Positions 1-5,351 of a stretch of DNA of 5,351 nt are shown piece after piece. Within the stretch, counting starts at the first letter, position 1; every line of letters begins with the position of its first letter. Source of the DNA: Deltaproteobacteria bacterium. Its GTDB lineage: Bacteria; Desulfobacterota; DSM-4660; Desulfatiglandales; Desulfatiglandaceae. The notes under the pieces were generated by a model. The model was not told the DNA's origin. It ran no database searches and was given only the letters and a program-made list of their open reading frames with translations. The DNA is taken from the NCBI GenBank assembly GCA_019314425.1, contig JAFCZI010000208.1:1-5351 (forward strand), given 5' to 3'. The position numbers and the translations under genes were made by a program.

Positions 1-601
1 TCCGTTTTTGAAAAACATCGCACCCGATCTCGGATGGGGATATATTCCCCTTGCCGTGTTCATCATTGTGGGCACTTCCAACGCGGTCAATCTGACCGAC
101 GGCCTGGATGGACTGGCCATCAGCCCGTTGATTGTGGCTTTTGCCTGTTATCTGGTTTTCGCTTATCTGGCCGGAAATGTGAAAATTGCATCTTATCTTC
201 AGATTCCCTATCTCCCGGGGGCCGGTGAAATTGCCATCCTCTGTGGTGCAGCGGTGGGGGCGGGCCTGGGCTTTCTCTGGTACAATGCCTACCCTGCTGA
301 AATATTCATGGGGGATGTGGGCTCATTGCCGCTTGGCGCTTTATTGGGAACCGTTGCCGTCATCACAAAACAGGAACTCGTCCTGATTCTGGTGGGGGGG
401 CTGTTCGTGTTTGAGGCACTCAGCGTTATTTTTCAAGTGGCCTATTTTAAACTGACGGGAGGCCGGCGGATTTTTCGAATGGCCCCCATCCATCATCATT
501 TTGAACTAAAAGGATGGCCCGAACCCAAAGTCATTGTACGGTTCTGGATCATTTCCATTGTGCTGGCACTTTTGTCTATCGGGACTCTCAAGTTAAGGTA
601 A
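1..601 (+). CDS. mraY: MraY, phospho-N-acetylmuramoyl-pentapeptide transferase (C-terminal part, 5' end outside window)
   Basis: Inner-membrane enzyme that transfers phospho-MurNAc-pentapeptide from UDP to undecaprenyl phosphate, making lipid I. The reading frame is open from base 2 and ends at TAA 599-601, giving 199 residues. The family is about 360 residues long, so roughly the first 160, including the paired aspartates of the early cytoplasmic loop, lie to the left. Visible signatures are [14 protein letters not shown] at 80-121, F-M-G-D-V-G-S at 305-325 (catalytic-site Asp codon 314-316), and M-A-P-I-H-H-H at 479-499 followed by F-E-L-K-G-W. Several hydrophobic membrane segments lie between these motifs. 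A TTG at 8 is an internal leucine of the P-F-L-K-N motif, not a start. The gene is intact as far as seen and is followed after 5 nt by murD. The motifs are specific to MraY rather than to WecA-type relatives. Confidence 0.97.
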   Translation, partial: PFLKNIAPDLGWGYIPLAVFIIVGTSNAVNLTDGLDGLAISPLIVAFACYLVFAYLAGNVKIASYLQIPYLPGAGEIAILCGAAVGAGLGFLWYNAYPAEIFMGDVGSLPLGALLGTVAVITKQELVLILVGGLFVFEALSVIFQVAYFKLTGGRRIFRMAPIHHHFELKGWPEPKVIVRFWIISIVLALLSIGTLKLR

Positions 602-609
602 CTCAATTG
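594..609 (+). promoter_or_regulatory. Ribosome binding site and TTG start of murD
   Basis: TAAGG at 594-598, inside the last codons of mraY, lies 8 nt before a TTG at 607-609 in the MurD frame. No in-frame ATG or GTG occurs between the end of mraY and the MurD Rossmann loop. The in-frame ATG at 514 would give an 88-nt overlap with mraY and 31 extra residues unlike any MurD N-terminus. A CTG at 637 is the only other near candidate. The SD spacing and the short leader favour TTG 607, with translational coupling to mraY. Confidence 0.75.
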
Positions 610-1992
610 GATAACGCTCAAAACCCAAAATCTCAGCTGAACATTCCCTCTTCCAGATTTCTGGTGGTGGGTCTTGGCACATCGGGGTACTGGGCCGCCA
701 GATGGCTGGCGGAGGCGGGTGCAAAGGTTACCTTGAGCGATATGAAAGAAAGATCCCAACTGGACCCCGAATGCTTAAAAGAACTTCAAACGCTGGGGGT
801 GACCCTGGAAACCGGCGGTCACCATGAAGAGACCTTCCTTGGCGCCGATGCCATTGTTCTAAGCCCCGGTGTCCCCCTGGACACGCCGTTTATCCGTGCG
901 GCACTGCAAAAGAAAATTCCCCTTATGGGAGAAATGGAGCTGGCAGCACGGCATGTTGACGCCCCCATGATTGCGGTTACCGGAACAAACGGCAAAACCA
1001 CTGTGACCTCATTTATGGGCCGGATGCTTGAAAATGCAGGGTATGATGTTTTTGTCGGCGGCAATATCGGCACCCCTTTGACCGCGTACCTGGCCGGGGG
1101 AAAGAAAGCGGACTATCTGGTGGTGGAAGTCAGTAGTTTTCAATTGGATACCATGCAACAGTTCAACCCCAAAATTTCAATGATTCTGAACATATCACCG
1201 GACCATCTGGACCGATATGCAGATTACCAGGCCTACATTAAATCCAAATTGAGAATCTTTGAAAATCAGGGACCCGGACAAACGGTCATCCTCAATGCCG
1301 ATGATCCGGTGCTTTCGAGTGTTACCCCCCCCAACGGCACAACCGTTTTCCGCTACGGGTTAAAGAAAAATGAAGGCATAAGCGCTTTCATTGAAAAAGG
1401 AGAAATTGTTTCAGCCGTAAATGGGAAAAACCGTTTCAACCTAAGCGCCTTTTCATTGGCGGGGTCTCACAATCTGGAAAATCTTCTGGCGGTTATTCTG
1501 GCGGGCCGGACCCTTGACCTGGCACCTGAATCCATTCAAAAAACCATGGATGAATTCAAAGGACTTCCCAACAGACTGGCGTATACGAACCAGGTAAGCG
1601 GCATTCGATTTTATAACGATTCAAAGGCGACCAATGTGGATGCGGCCGTCAGGGCCGTAAAGAGTTTTGACAAGCCCTTGATTCTCATCGCGGGAGGGAG
1701 GCACAAGGGTTCCGATTACCAGCCTCTGGTTCAATCATGCCGGGGTAATGTAAAGGGCGCTGTCTTCATGGGAGAGGCGGCAAGCCTGCTGGCCGATGCT
1801 TTTACCGGTGAAATTCCTTTCTCTTTGGCCGTGGGCATGAAGGACGCGGTTTCCAGGGCCTATGGCCTGGCCGAAAGCGGGGATATCGTACTGCTGGCGC
1901 CCGCCTGCTCAAGCTTTGATATGTTTAAAGATTACGATCACCGTGGCAGGGCTTTCGAAGCCGCTGTCGAGGACCTTTTAAATGGCCGCTAA
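607..1992 (+). CDS. murD: MurD, UDP-N-acetylmuramoyl-L-alanine--D-glutamate ligase
   Basis: Cytoplasmic ATP-dependent ligase that adds D-glutamate to UDP-MurNAc-L-Ala. From the TTG start it has 461 residues, slightly longer than E. coli MurD (438). Domains in order: an N-terminal Rossmann-like UDP-binding domain with G-L-G-T-S-G at residues 22-27 and D45. Next is the central ATPase domain with P-loop G-T-N-G-K-T-T at 126-132, E174 in V-V-E-V-S-S, D-H-L-D-R-Y at 199-204 and K214 as the expected carbamylated lysine. H-N-L-E-N follows at 288-292. The C-terminal domain has L-P-N-R at 320-323, N-D-S-K-A-T-N at 337-343 and a late A-P-A-C-S-S-F-D motif. The Asn at 322 replaces the histidine usual in the GLPHR motif; the neighbouring invariant Arg is kept. 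Every other key residue I checked is present, so it should be active. The gap after mraY is 5 nt, and the end overlaps ftsW by 11 nt. Confidence 0.97.
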   Translation: MDNAQNPKSQLNIPSSRFLVVGLGTSGYWAARWLAEAGAKVTLSDMKERSQLDPECLKELQTLGVTLETGGHHEETFLGADAIVLSPGVPLDTPFIRAALQKKIPLMGEMELAARHVDAPMIAVTGTNGKTTVTSFMGRMLENAGYDVFVGGNIGTPLTAYLAGGKKADYLVVEVSSFQLDTMQQFNPKISMILNISPDHLDRYADYQAYIKSKLRIFENQGPGQTVILNADDPVLSSVTPPNGTTVFRYGLKKNEGISAFIEKGEIVSAVNGKNRFNLSAFSLAGSHNLENLLAVILAGRTLDLAPESIQKTMDEFKGLPNRLAYTNQVSGIRFYNDSKATNVDAAVRAVKSFDKPLILIAGGRHKGSDYQPLVQSCRGNVKGAVFMGEAASLLADAFTGEIPFSLAVGMKDAVSRAYGLAESGDIVLLAPACSSFDMFKDYDHRGRAFEAAVEDLLNGR

Positions 1993-3085
1993 AGCAAAGG
2001 CATTCGAAGGATACAACCTCATGATCCTCATTCCGGTGATTCTTTTGATCGGTCTGGGGCTACTCATGGTTTACAGCGCCAGCAGCAACCTTGCTGAACA
2101 CCGTTTCGGGGACAACCATTTCTATCTGAAACGGCAGATTCTATTCTGCTTCATTGGGATTGCGGCCATGCTGACCACCCGATATATCCCCTGCACCTTT
2201 TATAAAAAAATAGTGTACCCCTTATTGCTGACCGGTGCCCTCCTTCTGGTACTCCTTTTTGTCCCCGGTCTGGGGCACAAGGTGGGTGGCGCTTACCGCT
2301 GGCTGAATCTGGGCGGGTTCTCCTTCCAGCCATCTGAAATGGTGAAGCTTTCTCTGGCGGTCTATCTGGCCTATTCCATGAGCAAAAAAGGACCGGATAT
2401 CGAATCGTTTACCAAGGGTTTTCTGCCCCACATATTGGTGGTCGGTACATTCATGGTGCTCATCTATCTGCAGCCGGATCTTGGAACAGCGGTCATTATC
2501 GGTGTCTGGGCGTTGGTATTACTGTTTGTGGGGGGCGTCAGGATACTGCAACTGTTATCCCTTTTTCTGCTTGCGGCGCCATTTTTCGTATACCTGGTCT
2601 GGAATGCCGAATACAGGGTCAACAGGTGGCTGGCCTTCCTGAATCCCTGGGACGACCCAAAGGGGATCGGTTTTCAAATCATACACTCTTTTCTGGCATT
2701 TGGATCGGGGGGTATTTTTGGCGCGGGCCTGGGCAACAGCAAACAGAAACTTTTTTATCTGCCGGAATCCCATACTGATTTTGCCCTTTCCATCGTGGGT
2801 GAAGAACTGGGCTTTGTCGGCGTAACCGCCACGATTGTGTTGTTCGGGGTTTTGATTATGGGCGGCATCCGAATTGCCCTCAACAGCAAAGATCTTTACA
2901 GCAGCTATCTGGCCCTTGGTTTGACCTGTTTTCTGGGTCTCCAGGTGATTGTTAATATGGCCGTGGTCCTGGGATTGTTGCCCACAAAAGGGCTCACGCT
3001 TCCATTCATCAGCTATGGCGGTTCATCCCTGGTGATGACCCTGGTGGGCATCGGGGTTCTGCTGAACATTTCTTCCAGGAACTGA
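1982..3085 (+). CDS. ftsW: FtsW, SEDS-family septal peptidoglycan glycosyltransferase
   Basis: Polytopic inner-membrane SEDS protein that polymerises lipid II at the division septum, working with a class B PBP (FtsI). It has 367 residues and lacks the longer N-terminal cytoplasmic tail of E. coli FtsW (414). About ten hydrophobic segments can be seen, near 11-34, 52-67, 77-94, 114-132, 150-163, 168-184, 188-207, 268-292, 309-331 and 344-363. Family signatures are Q-P-S-E at 116-119, Q-P-D-L-G-T-A at 164-170, and P-E-S-H-T-D-F at 261-267, where D266 matches the catalytic aspartate of SEDS enzymes. G-E-E-L-G at 273-277 and P-F-I-S-Y-G-G-S-S at 341-349 complete the set. The ATG at 1982 overlaps the end of murD and is preceded by GAGGA (1969-1973) with 8-nt spacing. 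RodA is the close paralogue; the position between murD and murG argues for FtsW. Confidence 0.96.
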   Translation: MAAKAKAFEGYNLMILIPVILLIGLGLLMVYSASSNLAEHRFGDNHFYLKRQILFCFIGIAAMLTTRYIPCTFYKKIVYPLLLTGALLLVLLFVPGLGHKVGGAYRWLNLGGFSFQPSEMVKLSLAVYLAYSMSKKGPDIESFTKGFLPHILVVGTFMVLIYLQPDLGTAVIIGVWALVLLFVGGVRILQLLSLFLLAAPFFVYLVWNAEYRVNRWLAFLNPWDDPKGIGFQIIHSFLAFGSGGIFGAGLGNSKQKLFYLPESHTDFALSIVGEELGFVGVTATIVLFGVLIMGGIRIALNSKDLYSSYLALGLTCFLGLQVIVNMAVVLGLLPTKGLTLPFISYGGSSLVMTLVGIGVLLNISSRN

Positions 3086-3086
3086 C

Positions 3087-3128
3087 GGACGACAGAGGGC
3101 GGATGACAGAGGATAGAGGACAGAAGAT
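3087..3128 (+). repeat. Three imperfect 14-bp tandem units in the murG leader
   Basis: The ftsW-murG spacer splits into three adjacent 14-bp units: GGACGACAGAGGGC (3087-3100), GGATGACAGAGGAT (3101-3114) and AGAGGACAGAAGAT (3115-3128). Neighbouring units match at 11 of 14 positions. All share a G-A-C/T-A-G-A purine-rich core on this strand. The third unit carries the GAGGA Shine-Dalgarno and runs into the murG ATG (3127-3129). It also makes a spurious in-frame ATG at 3103 that would encode a TEDRGQ-type peptide. Similar purine-rich GACAGAGGA strings are, from memory, common in Desulfobacterales spacers; I cannot confirm that here. Confidence 0.7.
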
Positions 3129-3129
3129 G
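3116..3129 (+). promoter_or_regulatory. Ribosome binding site deciding the murG start
   Basis: GAGGA at 3116-3120 precedes ATG 3127 by 6 nt, a normal spacing. The alternative ATG at 3103 has GAGGG at 3095-3099 only 3 nt upstream, which is too close. Starting at 3127 places the G-loop at residues 7-13, as usual for MurG. Confidence 0.75.
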
Positions 3130-4224
3130 CGATGCATCATCGCCGGGGGCGGGACCGGTGGGCACCTGTTTCCCGGGATTGCCATTGCCAGGGAATTGGA
3201 AAAAAGATGCGCGAACACGGCGGTTCTTTTTGTGGTGGGTCGCAGAAGGATGGAGTCGGAAATCCTTCAGCGCTACGGCTTTCAGGTGGCGTTTATCGAT
3301 GTTGAAGGCATGAAAGGTCGCGGATGGAAAAAGGGGCTCGCCGTTTTGAGCATGCTCCCGGGGAGTCTGTTTCAGTCTATGCGGATTATCAGAGATTTCA
3401 AACCGTCATTTGTGATGGGGGTGGGTGGCTATTCCGCAGGCCCGTTCTGTTTGGCTGCCAGGCTACTGGGTGTTCCCACGGCCATTCATGAACAGAATTC
3501 ATACCCTGGGTTAACCAACCGTTTGCTGGCCCGGGTGGTGGATCGTATTTTCGTCTCTTTTGCGGAAAGTGCGCCATATTTCAAGAAAAGTATCCTCACG
3601 GGGAATCCGGTACGGCGTGAATTGCTTTCGCCCCCACAGGATGCATTGCCCTCTGATGACATATTCACAGTGCTGGTGGTGGGGGGCAGTCAGGGCGCTC
3701 GCGCCATCAACGAAGCATTTGTAAAGGCGTATGGTATTTTGAAAAAATCGGGAAAAAAAATTGCCTTTATTCACCAGACCGGCAACTACGATCACCAGCG
3801 GGTACTCGAAGGCTACCGGGCCGAGGGGTTTGAGCCCCGGGAATTTGAAGCGAATGTGGTTCCCTTTATCAAAGATATGGGTTCAGCTTATCACCGGGCG
3901 GACGTGGTGGTCGGCCGAGCCGGGGCCACAACCCTGTTTGAACTGGCGGCCCTGGGAAAGCCGTCGATCCTCATCCCCTATCCCCATGCGACCAATGGGC
4001 ACCAGGAAACCAATGCCCGGTCTCTGGCCCGTTCGGGCGGGGCGGAGATGGTGCTTCAAAAGGATCTGACCCCTGACGGGATGGCGAATACCCTTTCAAC
4101 ATACATGGACCATCCGCAGCAGTTAAAAAAGATGGGTAAAGCCGCCCGAACTTTCAGCCGGCCGGATGCCGACCGAATCATTGTGGATCAAATTTTAGAG
4201 CTGACGGGCCAGGTGGAAACATGA
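3127..4224 (+). CDS. murG: MurG, undecaprenyldiphospho-muramoylpentapeptide beta-N-acetylglucosaminyltransferase
   Basis: Peripheral inner-membrane GT-B glycosyltransferase (family GT28) that transfers GlcNAc from UDP-GlcNAc to lipid I, giving lipid II on the cytoplasmic face. It has 365 residues from ATG 3127, a normal family length. The N-terminal acceptor domain has G-G-G-T-G-G-H at 7-13, G-V-G-G-Y-S at 98-103 and H-E-Q-N at 121-124. The C-terminal UDP-GlcNAc domain has G-G-S-Q-G-A-R at 186-192, [14 protein letters not shown] at 263-272 (E272 in the sugar-nucleotide site) and H-Q-E-T-N-A at 292-297. No key motif is missing. An ATG eight codons upstream (3103) would add M-T-E-D-R-G-Q-K, which comes from the leader repeat and is unlikely to be used. 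The stop overlaps the murC start as ATGA (4221-4224), implying translational coupling. Confidence 0.97.
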   Translation: MRCIIAGGGTGGHLFPGIAIARELEKRCANTAVLFVVGRRRMESEILQRYGFQVAFIDVEGMKGRGWKKGLAVLSMLPGSLFQSMRIIRDFKPSFVMGVGGYSAGPFCLAARLLGVPTAIHEQNSYPGLTNRLLARVVDRIFVSFAESAPYFKKSILTGNPVRRELLSPPQDALPSDDIFTVLVVGGSQGARAINEAFVKAYGILKKSGKKIAFIHQTGNYDHQRVLEGYRAEGFEPREFEANVVPFIKDMGSAYHRADVVVGRAGATTLFELAALGKPSILIPYPHATNGHQETNARSLARSGGAEMVLQKDLTPDGMANTLSTYMDHPQQLKKMGKAARTFSRPDADRIIVDQILELTGQVET

Positions 4225-4928
4225 AACAGTTCGGCAAAGCAAAACATATTCATTTTGTGGGCATCGGGGGGATTGGCATGAGCGGTCTGGCCGAACTGCT
4301 GATCAACCTGGGATACACGGTCAGTGGCTCTGATTTAAAGGATTCCGCCGCTACCCGAAGGCTCTTGAAAATGGGATGTCGGGTCTTCAAGGGTCATGAC
4401 CGCGATAACATTCAGGAAGCCGATGTGGTGGTCTACTCCTCAGCCGTCGGCCTTCAAAACCCGGAACTCCTGGAAGCCAAAGACCGGTATGTCCCGGTCA
4501 TTCCCAGGGCTGAAATGCTGTCGGAGCTCATGCGGCTCAAGTATGGCGTGGCCATCGCGGGCGCCCATGGCAAAACCACCACCACATCAATGGTCGCCTC
4601 CATTTTGACGCACGGGGGGCTTGATCCCACCGTGGTAATCGGCGGGCGCCTTGATATCTGGGGGGGCTCCAATGCCAAACTGGGACAGGGGGATATCCTG
4701 GTGGCTGAAGCGGACGAAAGCGATGGCTCTTTTCTTGCTTTGTCCCCCACCATTGCGGTGGTGACCAACATCGATCACGAACACATGGACCATTATGGCA
4801 GCATGGCGGCCATTCGCCGAACTTTTCTGGACTTCATCAATAAGATCCCCTTTTCCTCTGCCAGGATAACGATGAAATTCAAGGCATTATCCCGCAGATC
4901 AAAAAGAGATACATCACTTACGGTATGA
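4221..4928 (+). CDS. MurC N-terminal fragment ending at the premature stop
   Basis: This is the 235-residue product of the 5' part of the broken murC. The Rossmann-like UMAG-binding domain opens with [14 protein letters not shown], and S-G-S-D-L follows. The front half of the ATPase domain has G-A-H-G-K-T-T-T-T at 114-122 (P-loop K118), E-A-D-E-S-D at 163-168 and D-H-E-H-M-D at 185-190. Residues 212-235 (S-S-A-R-I-T-M-K and on, basic and ending S-L-T-V) are read out of frame and match nothing in the family. The piece lacks the second half of the ATPase domain and the whole amino-acid-binding domain, so on its own it should be inactive. Confidence 0.85.
   Translation: MKQFGKAKHIHFVGIGGIGMSGLAELLINLGYTVSGSDLKDSAATRRLLKMGCRVFKGHDRDNIQEADVVVYSSAVGLQNPELLEAKDRYVPVIPRAEMLSELMRLKYGVAIAGAHGKTTTTSMVASILTHGGLDPTVVIGGRLDIWGGSNAKLGQGDILVAEADESDGSFLALSPTIAVVTNIDHEHMDHYGSMAAIRRTFLDFINKIPFSSARITMKFKALSRRSKRDTSLTV
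4851..4858 (+). other. Frameshift junction in murC (apparent loss of about 13 nt)
   Basis: The upstream frame reads I-P-F with TTT at 4851-4853; the downstream frame reads L-C-Q-D from CTC at 4856-4858. Only T-C (4854-4855) lies between them, where the conserved Y-G-x-A-V would need 15 nt. The local sequence is CCCC then TTTT then CCTC, a low-complexity pyrimidine run (4847-4858). Deletion ends cannot be fixed exactly from one sequence. Confidence 0.75.
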
Positions 4929-5351
4929 GCACCCAGGCCGAGGTCCGGGGTAAAGATCTGAAAAACGAAAAGTGGGGAACCAGTCTTGAGGTCATTTACC
5001 ACAATCATTCCATGGGACGTATTTCCGTGGGAATGCCCGGCGAACACAACGCGTTAAACGCCTTGGCCGCAACCGCTGTGGCACTTGAGCTCGATCTTGA
5101 AATGGGGGTTATTCGGGAGGGGCTCACCGCGCTTGGCGGCCTGGCCAGACGTCTCCAGATCAAGGGAGAAAGAAACGGGGTTCTGTTTATGGATGATTAT
5201 GGACATCATCCAACCGAAATTATCGCAACCCTTAAAGCGGTGAAAGCCTGCCGACCGGAAAAACGGCTGGTCGTTGTGTTCCAGCCGCACCGATACACCC
5301 GCACCCAGGCGTTGATGGATCGCTTTGTAATCGCCTTCAATGATGCGGATG
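4925..5351 (+). CDS. MurC C-terminal fragment, possible restart at ATG 4925 (3' end outside window)
   Basis: The downstream MurC frame is free of stops to the window end and has an ATG at 4925 overlapping the premature TGA (ATGA, 4925-4928). From there 142 complete codons are visible. Motifs: G-E-H-N-A-L-N at 5039-5059 (the two conserved asparagines of the ATPase domain), A-R-R-L at 5144-5155 with the conserved arginine, D-D-Y-G-H-H-P-T-E at 5192-5218, and F-Q-P-H-R-Y-T-R-T at 5279-5305. These are hallmark motifs of the late central and C-terminal domains of MurC. No clear Shine-Dalgarno precedes the ATG, so restart would depend on coupling. MurC sequence in this frame also exists before the ATG (from about 4856), so this start is not the ancestral one. 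Confidence 0.6.
   Translation, partial: MSTQAEVRGKDLKNEKWGTSLEVIYHNHSMGRISVGMPGEHNALNALAATAVALELDLEMGVIREGLTALGGLARRLQIKGERNGVLFMDDYGHHPTEIIATLKAVKACRPEKRLVVVFQPHRYTRTQALMDRFVIAFNDAD

Larger units (their letters stand above)
4221..5351 (+). pseudogene. murC: murC locus, UDP-N-acetylmuramate--L-alanine ligase, disrupted by a frameshift and truncated by the window edge
   Basis: MurC is the cytoplasmic ATP-dependent ligase that adds L-alanine to UDP-MurNAc, the first peptide-adding step. Translation from ATG 4221 is typical MurC for 211 residues, then runs into 24 unrelated residues and TGA at 4926-4928. Convincing MurC sequence resumes in the frame one base earlier from about 4853-4856 and stays open to 5351. 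Family members have P-F-Y-G-x-A-V-x-C-x-D at this place; here P-F (to 4853) is followed after 2 nt by L-C-Q-D (4856-4867). Fifteen nt are expected, so about 13 nt are missing. Since MurC is normally essential and single-copy, either the sequence has an assembly or sequencing error, the strain has another MurC, or the gene is truly broken. AGGTGG at 4211-4216 is the likely SD. The end of the gene is outside the window. Confidence 0.88.

Noticed and set aside
514..606. N-terminal extension of MurD from ATG 514
   Set aside because: It lies wholly within conserved mraY coding sequence read in another frame, resembles no MurD N-terminus, and a TTG with an SD exists at 607.
1325..1332. Eight-C tract in murD (also eight A at 3753-3760 in murG, seven G at 394-400 in mraY) as phase-variation switches
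   Set aside because: All three frames are intact across these runs, the genes are essential housekeeping ones, and runs of this length occur by chance.
3103..3126. MurG start at ATG 3103 (M-T-E-D-R-G-Q-K)
   Set aside because: The codons come from the leader repeat and the purine run upstream is only 3 nt away; ATG 3127 has a better-spaced SD and gives the usual MurG N-terminus.
3511..3795. Open frames on the minus strand opposite murG, and similar ones opposite the other genes (for example 496-759, 4454-4771)
   Set aside because: They lie opposite strongly conserved coding sequence, have no recognisable protein features, and are expected antisense shadows.
3761..4069. A 102-codon + strand frame inside murG
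   Set aside because: It overlaps the conserved UDP-GlcNAc domain of MurG in another frame, is rich in Pro/Arg/Trp as out-of-frame GC-rich sequence often is, and matches no family I know.
4847..4858. Programmed -1 ribosomal frameshifting at the CCCC-TTTT run in murC
   Set aside because: A -1 slip here keeps proline pairing but misplaces Phe-tRNA on CTT. It is not a true X-XXY-YYZ heptamer, and the shifted product would still lack the conserved Y-G-x-A-V residues.

Overview
This window is a stretch of a bacterial dcw (division and cell wall) cluster, all on the + strand: mraY (3' part) - murD - ftsW - murG - murC (frameshifted, running off the right edge). It looks like a Gram-negative bacterium with moderate GC. 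The MraY and MurC wording is proteobacterial/Desulfobacterota-like, for example the '[13 protein letters not shown]' stretch of MraY. A purine-rich GACAGAGGA-type repeat before murG also reminds me of spacers I recall from Desulfobacterales. The taxonomic call is an inference from sequence style, not a database match.

Layout: the C-terminal 199 residues of MraY end at 601. MurD starts, most likely at a TTG at 607, only 5 nt later. FtsW overlaps the end of murD by 11 nt. A 41-nt spacer separates ftsW from murG and is the only gap longer than 5 nt; it is made of three imperfect 14-bp tandem units. MurG and murC overlap by 4 nt (ATGA). No stretch over 300 bases lacks a gene, and I see no promoter, terminator, RNA gene, mobile element or CRISPR array. 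The genes are almost certainly one transcript, with the promoter upstream of the window.

Together the genes cover consecutive steps of peptidoglycan synthesis. MurC and MurD add L-Ala and D-Glu to UDP-MurNAc. MraY moves the finished UDP-MurNAc-pentapeptide onto undecaprenyl phosphate (lipid I). MurG adds GlcNAc (lipid II). FtsW, a SEDS glycosyltransferase, polymerises lipid II at the septum.

The main oddity is murC. Its reading frame breaks near 4854, and comparison with the family indicates loss of about 13 nt that would encode a conserved Y-G-x-A-V stretch. The rest of the MurC protein is clearly present in another frame up to the window end. By chance or otherwise, the premature TGA overlaps an in-frame ATG of the downstream part (ATGA at 4925-4928). 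I see no new biological system here; the rest is ordinary housekeeping sequence.
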